From Rubrivivax sp. (GTDB lineage: Bacteria; Pseudomonadota; Gammaproteobacteria; Burkholderiales; Burkholderiaceae_C): a stretch of 48,960 bases of DNA. Made by a program: the position numbers and the translations under genes. The notes below the pieces were generated by a model. It was not told the origin of the DNA. It made no database searches and saw only the letters and a program-made list of their open reading frames with translations. The stretch is from NCBI GenBank assembly GCA_030680415.1, contig JAUXVE010000047.1, positions 1-48,960 of the forward strand, in the 5' to 3' direction. Below, in pieces: positions 19,318 to 31,493 of the stretch; the stretch's first letter is position 1, and the number at the start of each line of letters is the position of its first letter.

Positions 19318-21045
19318 TCAAACCAGCAAGTCGGCACGCGCGCCGACTTCGACCTCGATGCGCCCCACCATGACCCGGTGCACGCCATCCAGAAAAGCCC
19401 GTCCCGGCACCGCGTCGCCGTCAACCCGAACGCCGTGCGCACTACCCAGATCGTATAGCCAGACATCGTTCGGAAAGTTCGCGATGAGCGCATGGCGCCG
19501 GCTCACCGAAGCGTCGTCCAGCGCGATGTCGTTCTTCGCCCATGACCCGATGGATACCAGCGGTGCCGCGCTTTCCATCTTGGCGCCGCCCGGCACACGA
19601 ATCGACAGCGGATTGGCCTTGCCGGCCACGTCGAAGCGGAACTCCTGAAAGACCAGCTTGTCCGGCAGCGCCGGCCTCCCCGTCGTGGCCCAGCTTCGCG
19701 GCGTCTCGGTGGCCACCGCCAGGTTGTAGGCCAGGAACGGGTTGGCGCGCGCGCCGGCCGACGCCTCGTCAAGATCGGTCGCCGCGCATTCGCCCGCGAG
19801 CAGACGGCAGATGAACCGGTTGTTCTCGAAGCACGGGTTCCCCGGCCGATGCGCCATCACCTGCTGCGCCAAGCCCTCGGCTACGTCGTAGCGCGCACTG
19901 AGATAGAAACACTTCAGCAGCAGGTTGCAGGCTTCGAAGTCGGCACCGTGGCGGTCCAGGTGGTCGCTGAGCAGAGATATCGCGATCGGCAGGTGCCCTT
20001 CCTCCAGCTGTAACCAGCCCAGTTCCTTCTGCACATGGATGCGCGGGTTGACATCCAGCGCGCGGCTGAAGAACTGCCTGGCGCTTTGCGTGCGGCGGAT
20101 CAGCAACTGGCAGCGCCCGGCGGCCAACAGCGCGGCGGTGCAATCGGGGCTGAGCAGCAGCGCCTGGTTGGCGAGCTTTTCGGCCAGCTTCCATTGCTTC
20201 CGCGCCAGATGCCGTTCTGACTTCTCGGCCAGCGCGTGCGCCTTGATGTGGTTGCCGTTCAGCACGAAGGGCACGCGCTTGCTGGCAATGGCTTCGCCGA
20301 ACTCCTCCATGCTCTGGAAGCGCAACTCGGGCGTCGGGTGGGTGGCGCGCAGCAAGACCTCTTGCACCCACCTCGGGAGGCTGCCGGGCACCGTCTGGTG
20401 CGCCATCCTGGCCGCTAGCGCTTCTTCGGGTGACAACAACTCGAACGGGTGCTCGCCGGTCAACATCTCCACCAGCGTCAGGCCCAGCGCATAGACATCG
20501 ACGCGGGGGTCGGTCTTGGCCGGGGCCGGCCCAAGTAGCATCTCGGGCGGCAGGTACATCCGGGTGCCGGTGTTGCGGTTGGCGACACCGAAGTCGCCGA
20601 GCTTGATGGCACCGTCGCGCGACAGCAGCACATTCGCCGGCTTGATGTCGTGGTGCACGATGCCCTTGCCGTGCACGGCAGCCAGCGTGTCGCACAGCAC
20701 CGCGGCCCAGCGAAAGACCTCGTTCTCGCCCATCGCGCCGGTGGCAGCCAGCCGGTCGGCCAGGCTGCCGCCGGCGCAGTACTCCATCACCAGCACGCGC
20801 TGGTTCGCATGGCTGAAGTGATGATGGAAGGCGACCACGCCCGGGTGGTTGAACTGCGACAGCGCCACCATCTCCCAGATCAGGTTGTCCTCTGCCGCAG
20901 CCGGGGGACCGGAGAGCGCCTTGAGCGCCACGTAGCGCCCCGGGATGGCCTCGTCTTCCGCCAGGAACACCTCGCCGAAGCCGCCGCTGCCCAGGCGCCC
21001 TGTCACCAGGTATTTGGCGTCGAGGCGGTCGCCGATGGAGATCAC
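19318..21045 (-). CDS. Ser/Thr protein kinase with TPR and FHA domains
   Basis: Residues about 10-270 are a complete Hanks-type kinase. The glycine loop is GRLGSGGFGEV (17-25), the ATP lysine is Lys42, the catalytic loop is HHDIKPANVLL (Asp133, Asn138) and DFG is at 151-153. Residues about 270-430 are TPR-like helices (SARQFFSRALDVNPRIHVQ). The C-terminus (about 485-570) is an FHA phosphothreonine-binding domain with GSWAKNDIALDDASVSRRHA and YDLGSAHGVRVDG. No membrane segment is present, so it acts in the cytosol. The start is a GTG without a clear ribosome binding site, and the frame stays open upstream, so the start is uncertain. It may signal phage entry to the neighbouring proteins, as PglW does in Pgl. 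Confidence 0.88.
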   Translation of the reverse strand: MISIGDRLDAKYLVTGRLGSGGFGEVFLAEDEAIPGRYVALKALSGPPAAAEDNLIWEMVALSQFNHPGVVAFHHHFSHANQRVLVMEYCAGGSLADRLAATGAMGENEVFRWAAVLCDTLAAVHGKGIVHHDIKPANVLLSRDGAIKLGDFGVANRNTGTRMYLPPEMLLGPAPAKTDPRVDVYALGLTLVEMLTGEHPFELLSPEEALAARMAHQTVPGSLPRWVQEVLLRATHPTPELRFQSMEEFGEAIASKRVPFVLNGNHIKAHALAEKSERHLARKQWKLAEKLANQALLLSPDCTAALLAAGRCQLLIRRTQSARQFFSRALDVNPRIHVQKELGWLQLEEGHLPIAISLLSDHLDRHGADFEACNLLLKCFYLSARYDVAEGLAQQVMAHRPGNPCFENNRFICRLLAGECAATDLDEASAGARANPFLAYNLAVATETPRSWATTGRPALPDKLVFQEFRFDVAGKANPLSIRVPGGAKMESAAPLVSIGSWAKNDIALDDASVSRRHALIANFPNDVWLYDLGSAHGVRVDGDAVPGRAFLDGVHRVMVGRIEVEVGARADLLV

Positions 21046-21106
21046 GGCGCCGCGCGACAGCAGTGCAGCCTGCGCCGGGACGGCCGCGCCAGCGCGATCT
21101 CGGCGC

Positions 21107-21595
21107 TCATCGCTCGGCTCCCGCCATCAGTTCAGGACAAAGGAAATTCACGGTCAGCCCATGGGCGTCGAGGGCATGGCGCGCCAACCACCAGTCAGTG
21201 TCGCACGCATTGAGTATCGGCGGCGCATCGCCCGCTGCCAGCGCAACGGCAGCGAACTTCCTGTCGCTGCGATCGAACTTCGCCAGTTGCTCATCTGCAG
21301 GGAACTCTGCAAACCCGCGCTTGGGGTGAGGCGTGATGTGCACCACAAGGCAATGCCGAGGATCGGCCTGCCGCTGCCAAAGCCACTTGAAGAACGCATC
21401 GCCCACGCCGGGCTGCCCGGCGAAAGAGCAATGCCTGCGATATTCGGCGAGGATGTGTTGTGCATCGTCGATGACGACCAGCCCCGTGCGGGCCTCCGCC
21501 AGCGCATCGATGCAGGCGCCAATGCATTGCACTTGGGCGGGCTCGTGCTTGCCGTTGGCCACGACCAACACATTCGTATCGACAACAACACTCAC
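21107..21595 (-). CDS. PIN-like domain nuclease
   Basis: The 162-residue product begins VSVVVDTNVLVVANG, the first strand of a PIN domain with Asp6. Further acidic residues fit a PIN active site: the VVIDDAQHILAEYRR region (Asp43/44, Glu51), Asp111 in RSDRKFAAVAL and Asp132/134 in ACDTDWW. PIN proteins are metal-dependent RNases or structure-specific nucleases. The gene starts at a GTG that overlaps the stop of the ATPase gene as GTGA, so the two are translationally coupled and probably form a complex. No separate antitoxin is visible; the ATPase may restrain the nuclease. Confidence 0.78.
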   Translation of the reverse strand: MSVVVDTNVLVVANGKHEPAQVQCIGACIDALAEARTGLVVIDDAQHILAEYRRHCSFAGQPGVGDAFFKWLWQRQADPRHCLVVHITPHPKRGFAEFPADEQLAKFDRSDRKFAAVALAAGDAPPILNACDTDWWLARHALDAHGLTVNFLCPELMAGAER

Positions 21596-22971
21596 TTCGC
21601 GAGCCCACCGCGGCGACGCAGGATCGCCTTCTGCATCGCGGCGATCTCCTCGAACTCGTCGCCAAAGAATCCGTCGGGCCAGTTCTCGATATTGCCGTAC
21701 ATGTCCACCTGAAGCGCGGTCAGATGAGAGACCCCCGCTTCGATCTCGCAGAAGTAAAGGGCTGTGTCCTGAGCCACAACCTTCTCCTCGGCAATGTTGC
21801 GTTGGAGGCGCCGCAACAGGTGCTCGCTGTGGCTCTCGACGATGATCTGAATTCCCCTGCTCTTGATAGCGTCGATGAGCACGTCCGCCAGACCTGCCTG
21901 CACGCGGGGATGCAAGTGGATCTCGGGCTGTTCCAGCAGCAAGACCGAACCCGGCGGCGCGTAGTAGCACAGCGCGATAACCGGCAGGATCTGCGACACG
22001 CCGAAACCCACATCGGTCAGCAACACCTCCTTGGCCCCCGCCTGGCGACGCACCCAGACCTGGAACAGTTTGCTCCCGCTGGTGACCGGTCGCACCTCGA
22101 AGCGATCGATCAGGCCGAGCCTCTTCAGCCACGATGCCACCACTTCATCCAGTGACTTGCGCTTGACGCCCTTTCCGAACGAATACTTGATGCCCTGGTC
22201 ACGCGAGGCCAGCAAGGCTTCAACGACGCGCTCGCCGCGCCGCCCCATATCGGACGGCTGCGATCCGCCCCAGGCGTATTCGCGTTTGGGGTACTCGCGC
22301 AACGGCCCTAGGTAAAAAGTGCATGCTGCCTGCCGCTCGAAGGCGAGCTCGAAGTCCGACAGGAAGGCAGCATTCTGAAAATAGCCCCGCACCTGGTCGG
22401 GGAATCCGTAGCACTTCGCCGGCTGCGGCAGATTCCAGACTCGTCCCTTCACGCGCTTGAACGCGAACCGCTTGTGCGTCGTGAACAGCTCGTACTCGCC
22501 GGCGTGGCCCGCGATCGGTCGCATGCCGAAGTCCGAACCATCGAAGCGGTACGTCATCGCCTGCACGGTCGGCCGTCCGCTGGCCGACGAGCCGTTCTTA
22601 TCCCAACTCACCGACACTTCGACCTCGATCGCTTTCGCTTGGAGCGAGACATCCTTGCGACTGCCAGGATCCGCGACAACCAGGGGCTCGGGCAACTGCC
22701 ATGCGAGCCGCCAGCGCAAGGGCTGGGTCAGGTCGTGCTGGTGAACAACATCGGCAAACGTTCCCAGTTCGACCAGACTACGCGAATCGCCCAGTTCCAA
22801 CACGAGGTTGCGGTCCGGCGACTCCGCCGTCTGTTTGAGCATCAGCAGGAACTGCATCAGGCTGGTCTTGCCCGAGCTGTTGGTCCCGAATAATCCTGTC
22901 AGCGGCGCGAGCCGGATGGGCCCCGTATCGCGCCACGACTTGAAGTTCTGTAGCGACATTGAGGTGATCAC
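21592..22971 (-). CDS. SMC/OLD-like ATPase of DUF3696 type
   Basis: The 459-residue protein has an ABC/SMC-like ATPase domain. Walker A is GLFGTNSSGKTSLMQ (about 27-41). Walker B is SVLLLEQPEIHLHP (near 345), followed by the switch histidine in IIVESHSEHLLRRL. The late segment DMYGNIENWPDGFFGDEFEE is typical of DUF3696 proteins. Unlike OLD nucleases, no TOPRIM domain follows; the nuclease role may be supplied by the overlapping PIN gene. A GTG start with GGAG seven bases upstream is better supported than the ATG 12 bases further in. It lies 28 bases after the methyltransferase. Confidence 0.85.
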   Translation of the reverse strand: MITSMSLQNFKSWRDTGPIRLAPLTGLFGTNSSGKTSLMQFLLMLKQTAESPDRNLVLELGDSRSLVELGTFADVVHQHDLTQPLRWRLAWQLPEPLVVADPGSRKDVSLQAKAIEVEVSVSWDKNGSSASGRPTVQAMTYRFDGSDFGMRPIAGHAGEYELFTTHKRFAFKRVKGRVWNLPQPAKCYGFPDQVRGYFQNAAFLSDFELAFERQAACTFYLGPLREYPKREYAWGGSQPSDMGRRGERVVEALLASRDQGIKYSFGKGVKRKSLDEVVASWLKRLGLIDRFEVRPVTSGSKLFQVWVRRQAGAKEVLLTDVGFGVSQILPVIALCYYAPPGSVLLLEQPEIHLHPRVQAGLADVLIDAIKSRGIQIIVESHSEHLLRRLQRNIAEEKVVAQDTALYFCEIEAGVSHLTALQVDMYGNIENWPDGFFGDEFEEIAAMQKAILRRRGGLAK

Positions 22972-22999
22972 GGGCGTTCTCCGTTTGCGGCAACGACGT

Positions 23000-25900
23000 T
23001 CACGGTTCTTCCTCGAAAAGCGGAGTCTGGTCTCGCGGCACTGCCGATGGGCTCTGTTGTGCCAACCGCACGATCTCGGGCCAGCTTTGCACCAGGCCGT
23101 TGTACGACAGCGCCTCGGCCGCGCGCTTCTTGCGCTCACACAGCGTGTAGAGGCGGTAGCAGAGTTCGCGTGCGATCTCGGCCTTGGCGCTGAGCTTGGC
23201 GACGAGTACTGCCGCTGCGCCTTCGCCGCCTGACTCCAGCGCGCGGATGAGTTGGTGGACCATCTCCCACGCCGTCAGTCGCGAATCCGTGGTCGGGTCC
23301 CAGTCGGCCGGCAATTCGTCGGGCTTCAGCAGGCGCACACGGCTGCTCTTTGACGACACGATGCCTGCCTGCACCATGCCGCCGACGCTGGTGTTTTTGG
23401 ACTTGGAGAGCTGTTCGGCCACGCCGTACTCGCCCTCGGCAAATCCCACCTGGTCGAACCAGGTCAGCGCCCAACGGCTGTCGGCGTCGAAGTCGCCCTC
23501 CTGCTCGGCCAGCGCCTCGTCGAGGGTTTGGTTAATCAGTGTCAGCGCCTCACGCACGGTGAGCGGCTTGCCCTCGGCATCGAGCACCTTGGCGTAGCGG
23601 GTGTAGACCGCCATGCCCGGGCCGATGGCCGCCTGCGCGAGGTCCACGGGCGCGATGTTGCCGCGCTGGAGGTGGGCGAGCGCGGCGGGCAACTCGGCCT
23701 TGAGCGCATTGACGAACTCGCGGCGCGTGGCAGCCAGGGCATTGGCCGCGCGCGGGCGGCAGACGAGGACGATGCTGGAGGCTAGTGCATTTCGCAGCGT
23801 TTTGAGGGCACCTCCCAGTTCTGTCCGCATTGGCCAGGTCCCGCTAACAGCGAACCCGGCATGAATGACGGCATCTAGGAACGTTTCCCATCCGGTAGAT
23901 GCTGTACCTTCCTCCCCATCTGTCTCAGCCTGTCTAAATGCGTAGTAGATGCTAATTGGGTACGCAGGGTGAGCGCGTTCGGCGAGCCGCTGCATTGCAT
24001 GGGTCATGCCATCCAAGAAGAAGGCCCCCGCTGATGCTTTGTCAGAATGTCGGTAGGCAAAGGCAACGAGCTCGTCAGACTTTGGAGCGGCTACCGTGGG
24101 AAACAGGTTGGGAAAGATGGGCTTCAGAGAGTGGCGCAGCCATACGTAAAAAAAATCAGAAAGGTCAGCGTAGGGTACGTTGTCGTAGTAGGGCGGATCG
24201 GTACTAACGACCGGCTGCATGCCCGACATATCGTCCGAGTTCTGCGCCGCGGCCTGCCAAGCGCGCCCTCTTGACCCGAAACCTAAACCTGCTAGTACCT
24301 TTGCGCAATCCGAGTAGGCGCCTTTCCAATCTCCACCGGCACCAGCAAACGGGTTGCACTCCGGATAGTCCCAAACCATCTGAATTGCCTGCCTGCCGAA
24401 CGTCCGACCAGTTTTTCCCTCCGCGGCTCTCCATACGCCCAGCGTGCAGTGATAGGACGTGATCTTCGAGACGGTCTCTCCCAAATAGGTCGTTACCGCA
24501 TCTGCGTAAGCCCGTGCGCCCATTCCATCAGCCTCGATTCCCTTGTCATCATCGTTGAACTCGGCTAAACGGGCGTCACTCAGCACACGTTCATGGGCCT
24601 CTTGAACAAGATCCGAAAACGTCGTAAGCATTTGCAGTTGGCGGTTGCTGAATAGCTGCCAAAACTGATCCATGCCGTAAGGTCGCACACCGATGTACTG
24701 GGTGCTGCCAGAAATCTCGATCTCCGGCTTCCACGCCGGTGATACCGTGTGCGCGACCGCTTCTATCTCCGCGCTTGGGGACAGATAAAGCCTCCCGCGC
24801 TCGCCCTCAGCAACAATCGCCATCAAACGGGCACCCATGTTCCCGGCCTTGCCCTCCGCCTTGATGTAATCACCAGAAATCGGCGCACCTGACATTAGGC
24901 AGAGAAAGTTCGCCCGCGCGAGCTTCGTGCCATTCCTCGTCGCTTCAGAATCCTTCGGCTTACCCGCCTTCACCAATAAGCGGTACCCGCCATTCTCGAA
25001 CACCGGCTCGACATACGCCTCCTTGCCAGGTTGGGTGGACAGCATGAAGGTCGAAGCGAGGGGCACGTCCACCTGCGCGAAGGCCGGGTTCGGGCTCTTC
25101 ACCGTGCGCGCCCAGAGCCAGGCGATCACGGTGAGCTTCTGACCCGCATACTTCTTCAGGTCCGGCCGCACACCGACCATCTCGGCGGTGACCTCGACCT
25201 CCGGGTAGAGGTGGCCAATGCGCTTCTCGGCCTCGTCGCGCATCCACTGGCCGTAGTAGCGCACGTCCTCGGCGAGGCCCTGTGCGCCACCCCAGCTCTT
25301 GTCCATCTGCGCGACTTGCTTCTGCGCGTCGGGGTTCACCGGCGGCTGGCCTGCGAACTTCGGCGGGATCTCGATCATCGCCTTGTTGATCAGCACCGCC
25401 ACCGGGTTCAGGTCGCTGGCGTAGCTCTCGAGCCCGAGCCGCTGCGCCTCCAGCGGCAGCGCGCCGCCGCCGGCGAAGGGGTCGTGAAAGGCGGGCAGCT
25501 TGTGGCGGTCGAACAACTCCTTGGCCCGCGGATGGTCGGCGTTCTCGGCGCAGGCCCGCCGCCAGCTCTGCCAGATCTCGTCGCGCGCCGCCTGCAGCAC
25601 GGTCTCGTTGGTGGTGTTCTCCCACAGCACCAGGTCTTCGATGATCTTGAACAGCCGCTGCCGCTCCTGCTCGGCAAGCATGTCGTCCAGGGTCGGCGCC
25701 GGGCCGGGCTCCGGGACGGAGAGGTTCGTGCCCTTGGCCTTTCGGGCGAGCTCTCGCGCCTCTTCCCACACCTTCAACCGGGCCTTGAGTGCGGCCTCTG
25801 CCTTGCGGTGCAGCTTCGGGTCCGCCCGCAGCACGTCCACATAGGCCGACGGGTCGTCCACCATCTGCGAAAAGATCACCGCCCGCGCCGCCGCCAGCGG

Positions 25901-26023
25901 CCGCCGCGCCCACCACAGGTGCAGCGTGCTCGGGTGGCCATGCCGGATCGACTTCTCGCGCGCGCTGGCCTTGTTGATGGCTTCCAGAGGTAATGCGACT
26001 TCGATCAGTTTCTTCTTGTGCAT
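23000..26023 (-). CDS. DUF1156-family DNA adenine methyltransferase
   Basis: The 1007-residue protein begins with the DUF1156 signature (MHKKKLIEVALPLEAINKAS, then HGHPSTLHLWWARRPLAAAR). The SAM-binding motif is HDPFAGGGALPLEAQRLG (about 179-196). The catalytic motif of amino-methyltransferases appears as DPPYYDNVPYADLSDFFYVWL (near 610, here split: DPPYYDN then the aromatic segment). It should mark host DNA at a site that the system then spares. The DNA for about residues 355-715 is visibly less GC-rich (about 50-58% in lines I counted, against 62-67% in flanking coding sequence), yet the frame is intact. It lies 15 bases after the DUF262 gene. Confidence 0.87.
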   Translation of the reverse strand: MHKKKLIEVALPLEAINKASAREKSIRHGHPSTLHLWWARRPLAAARAVIFSQMVDDPSAYVDVLRADPKLHRKAEAALKARLKVWEEARELARKAKGTNLSVPEPGPAPTLDDMLAEQERQRLFKIIEDLVLWENTTNETVLQAARDEIWQSWRRACAENADHPRAKELFDRHKLPAFHDPFAGGGALPLEAQRLGLESYASDLNPVAVLINKAMIEIPPKFAGQPPVNPDAQKQVAQMDKSWGGAQGLAEDVRYYGQWMRDEAEKRIGHLYPEVEVTAEMVGVRPDLKKYAGQKLTVIAWLWARTVKSPNPAFAQVDVPLASTFMLSTQPGKEAYVEPVFENGGYRLLVKAGKPKDSEATRNGTKLARANFLCLMSGAPISGDYIKAEGKAGNMGARLMAIVAEGERGRLYLSPSAEIEAVAHTVSPAWKPEIEISGSTQYIGVRPYGMDQFWQLFSNRQLQMLTTFSDLVQEAHERVLSDARLAEFNDDDKGIEADGMGARAYADAVTTYLGETVSKITSYHCTLGVWRAAEGKTGRTFGRQAIQMVWDYPECNPFAGAGGDWKGAYSDCAKVLAGLGFGSRGRAWQAAAQNSDDMSGMQPVVSTDPPYYDNVPYADLSDFFYVWLRHSLKPIFPNLFPTVAAPKSDELVAFAYRHSDKASAGAFFLDGMTHAMQRLAERAHPAYPISIYYAFRQAETDGEEGTASTGWETFLDAVIHAGFAVSGTWPMRTELGGALKTLRNALASSIVLVCRPRAANALAATRREFVNALKAELPAALAHLQRGNIAPVDLAQAAIGPGMAVYTRYAKVLDAEGKPLTVREALTLINQTLDEALAEQEGDFDADSRWALTWFDQVGFAEGEYGVAEQLSKSKNTSVGGMVQAGIVSSKSSRVRLLKPDELPADWDPTTDSRLTAWEMVHQLIRALESGGEGAAAVLVAKLSAKAEIARELCYRLYTLCERKKRAAEALSYNGLVQSWPEIVRLAQQSPSAVPRDQTPLFEEEP

Positions 26024-26038
26024 GTCCTGCGTTCTCGG

Positions 26039-27748
26039 TCAGGCGAAGTCGGCACGCCACAGGTGGACGGCACGCCGCGCCATCTGCGCCTGGCGTGCAT
26101 CAAGTCTGGCCGGGGTCCATTCATCGCCGACCGAGTCGGGCAGGCTCTGGCTGAGTTGGTAGCGGCTTTGCCGGTAGGCGTCGCGCTTGGCGGGGAAGTC
26201 GGCGTTGCCCACTTGGCGGTTCAGCGCCGGCTCCAGCCAAGTGAGATTGCCCAATCTGTCGATCGAACGCTGCCAGGAGTCGCGCGGGAATTCGGCCTCC
26301 CAGGCCGCCGACGGGTCTTCCGGCAGGATGTGTTCCACGGTGCCGGGGTCGGCGTCGGGGTCGCAGGCACGGCCCGAAGCGTCGGATTCCAGGCGCGCCA
26401 GGATGTAGCGAATGAGCTTCTTGCCCTGACCGGCGCTGTCAGGCGCCAGGCGGGCGAAGTCCTGCTCGAAGCGGGCATCTTCCACGTAGACCACGCGCAT
26501 GGCGCCGAAGACGTCGGCCGGCGTCGGCAGGCGCCCTTCCAGCAGCCCCTTCGCCGCCTCGTGGAACATGGGCTCCAGCGCGTTGGTGTTCAGCCCGCTG
26601 ACCGCGCTGTAGCGAAACAGCACCACGGCCAGCAGCTTGAGCACGCGTGCAAAGTCGCCAGGGTCCAGTCGCTCCCACGCGGCAAACACCAACGGGGTCA
26701 TCTGGCGGACGCGCAGCACGTTGAGCTCGCGCACATAGGGGGCGCAATCTCGCCGGTCGATCCAGTAAGCGTGCTGCGGGTCGAACAAGGCGGCGAAGAC
26801 CTCGGCGCGCCGCTCCAGCGCTTCGAGCAGGGCAAACACGTCCTGGCCGCTCTGCACCCGCTCACGAACGAGTTTGAAGAGTCGCTGCGTGCGCACACGC
26901 GGCAGCTCGCACTGCAGGTGGTAGCGCAGGAATTCGGGAAAGCGCTCCTGGAGCACCGTGGCCATCAGGGCCTGCCAGCGACGTTGCAGCGCCTGCAGGT
27001 CGGCGGTGGTCCGCAGGCGCGAGAACAGGTAGTTCTTGAGCAGGTCGGTGGCCGAAAGTTCGAGCCCGCGTGCGTTCAGCGTCTCGAACACGGTGTAGGC
27101 GTTCAGTTCGTCGTCCACGGCGATGCGGATGAACATCAATTGCCGGCCCGCGGTTTCGGACAGCAGGCGGGCGAGCCGCTCCCCGTCTGGCGCGGCCGCC
27201 GACCAGTTCTCGACCTGGCGCTTGAAGTAAGAGAAGCATTCCCACAGCAGGCGGTTCGACCTGGGCAGGCCGCGCGCATTCAGCGGGCTGCGCAGTTGGA
27301 CGAGGTAATCCTGGTAGAAGGCGTTGTCGGTCTCGTTGAGCGTGAGCTTGCTCGCTTCCACCAGCGAAGCCGGGTCCTTCTCGCCGAGGAAGCGCGCGCG
27401 CAGTGCTGCGGAGCGCTGCCGGTTGTCCTGCACGTCAACGCCGGCTTCGGCCAAGGCCAGCAGCCTGCCGATGACAGCCAGCGCCAGCAGGCTGAGGGTG
27501 GCAATGCGTTGCTGGCCGTCGATGACCGCGAACTCGCGGTCGGACCGCCCTTCGACGACGAGCGCGCCCATGTAGTGCGTGTCGTCGGGCCGCTCGGCCA
27601 GATCGATGATGTCGGTCCACAGGTCTTCCCACTGCTCTTCGGTCCACGAGTAGTCACGCTGATAGGGCGGCACCTTGTAGAGGCGGCCGTTGCCGATCAG
27701 CTCGAGGAACGTGGACGTACTGGTGTTCAGCAGGTTGGCTTTGGCCAT
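26039..27748 (-). CDS. DUF262/DUF1524 protein (GmrSD-like)
   Basis: The N-terminal DUF262 domain has VPPYQRDYSWTEEQWEDLW (about 26-44) and the nucleotide-binding motif VIDGQQRIATL (about 72-82). The C-terminal DUF1524 domain has the nuclease motif GTVEHILPEDPSAAW and the closing pattern GNLTWLEPALNRQVGN. Both halves are on one chain of 569 residues, as in many GmrSD homologues. Relatives include GmrSD, which cuts modified phage DNA, and SspE, which senses phosphorothioate DNA. The ATG has AGGAG eight bases upstream. Placed between helicase and methyltransferase, it could be the restriction component. The modification it recognises cannot be read from sequence. Confidence 0.88.
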   Translation of the reverse strand: MAKANLLNTSTSTFLELIGNGRLYKVPPYQRDYSWTEEQWEDLWTDIIDLAERPDDTHYMGALVVEGRSDREFAVIDGQQRIATLSLLALAVIGRLLALAEAGVDVQDNRQRSAALRARFLGEKDPASLVEASKLTLNETDNAFYQDYLVQLRSPLNARGLPRSNRLLWECFSYFKRQVENWSAAAPDGERLARLLSETAGRQLMFIRIAVDDELNAYTVFETLNARGLELSATDLLKNYLFSRLRTTADLQALQRRWQALMATVLQERFPEFLRYHLQCELPRVRTQRLFKLVRERVQSGQDVFALLEALERRAEVFAALFDPQHAYWIDRRDCAPYVRELNVLRVRQMTPLVFAAWERLDPGDFARVLKLLAVVLFRYSAVSGLNTNALEPMFHEAAKGLLEGRLPTPADVFGAMRVVYVEDARFEQDFARLAPDSAGQGKKLIRYILARLESDASGRACDPDADPGTVEHILPEDPSAAWEAEFPRDSWQRSIDRLGNLTWLEPALNRQVGNADFPAKRDAYRQSRYQLSQSLPDSVGDEWTPARLDARQAQMARRAVHLWRADFA

Positions 27749-27779
27749 GGTTCGGTCTCCTGCCGAGCCCGCAGCTGCG

Positions 27780-31358
<3,579 letters not shown>

Positions 31359-31493
31359 GGCTGCCCGGCGCAGGTTCGGGAACTCGAGCTTGTTCGGACC
31401 ATGTTGGCTGCCCGCCCTCTGGTGGCTTGCGCCGCGTGGTTACAGGAATGCTGCACTGTACAGTGACGTTCCATACCGTCCATAGCAAACGCC
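31359..31493. promoter_or_regulatory. Divergent promoter region with 12-bp palindrome
   Basis: This region lies between the helicase gene (minus strand) and an unknown gene (plus strand), so it must start transcription of the defence-like block. It contains the perfect palindrome CACTGTACAGTG at 31454-31465, a likely dimeric repressor site. No regulator gene is directly adjacent. The AlpA-like protein or the HTH/zinc-ribbon protein of the island are candidates. Confidence 0.5.

Noticed and set aside
24100..24180. Run of A residues and low GC in the methyltransferase gene as a frameshift or insertion
   Set aside because: The frame reads through without interruption and the catalytic motif lies in the segment, so the gene is intact.
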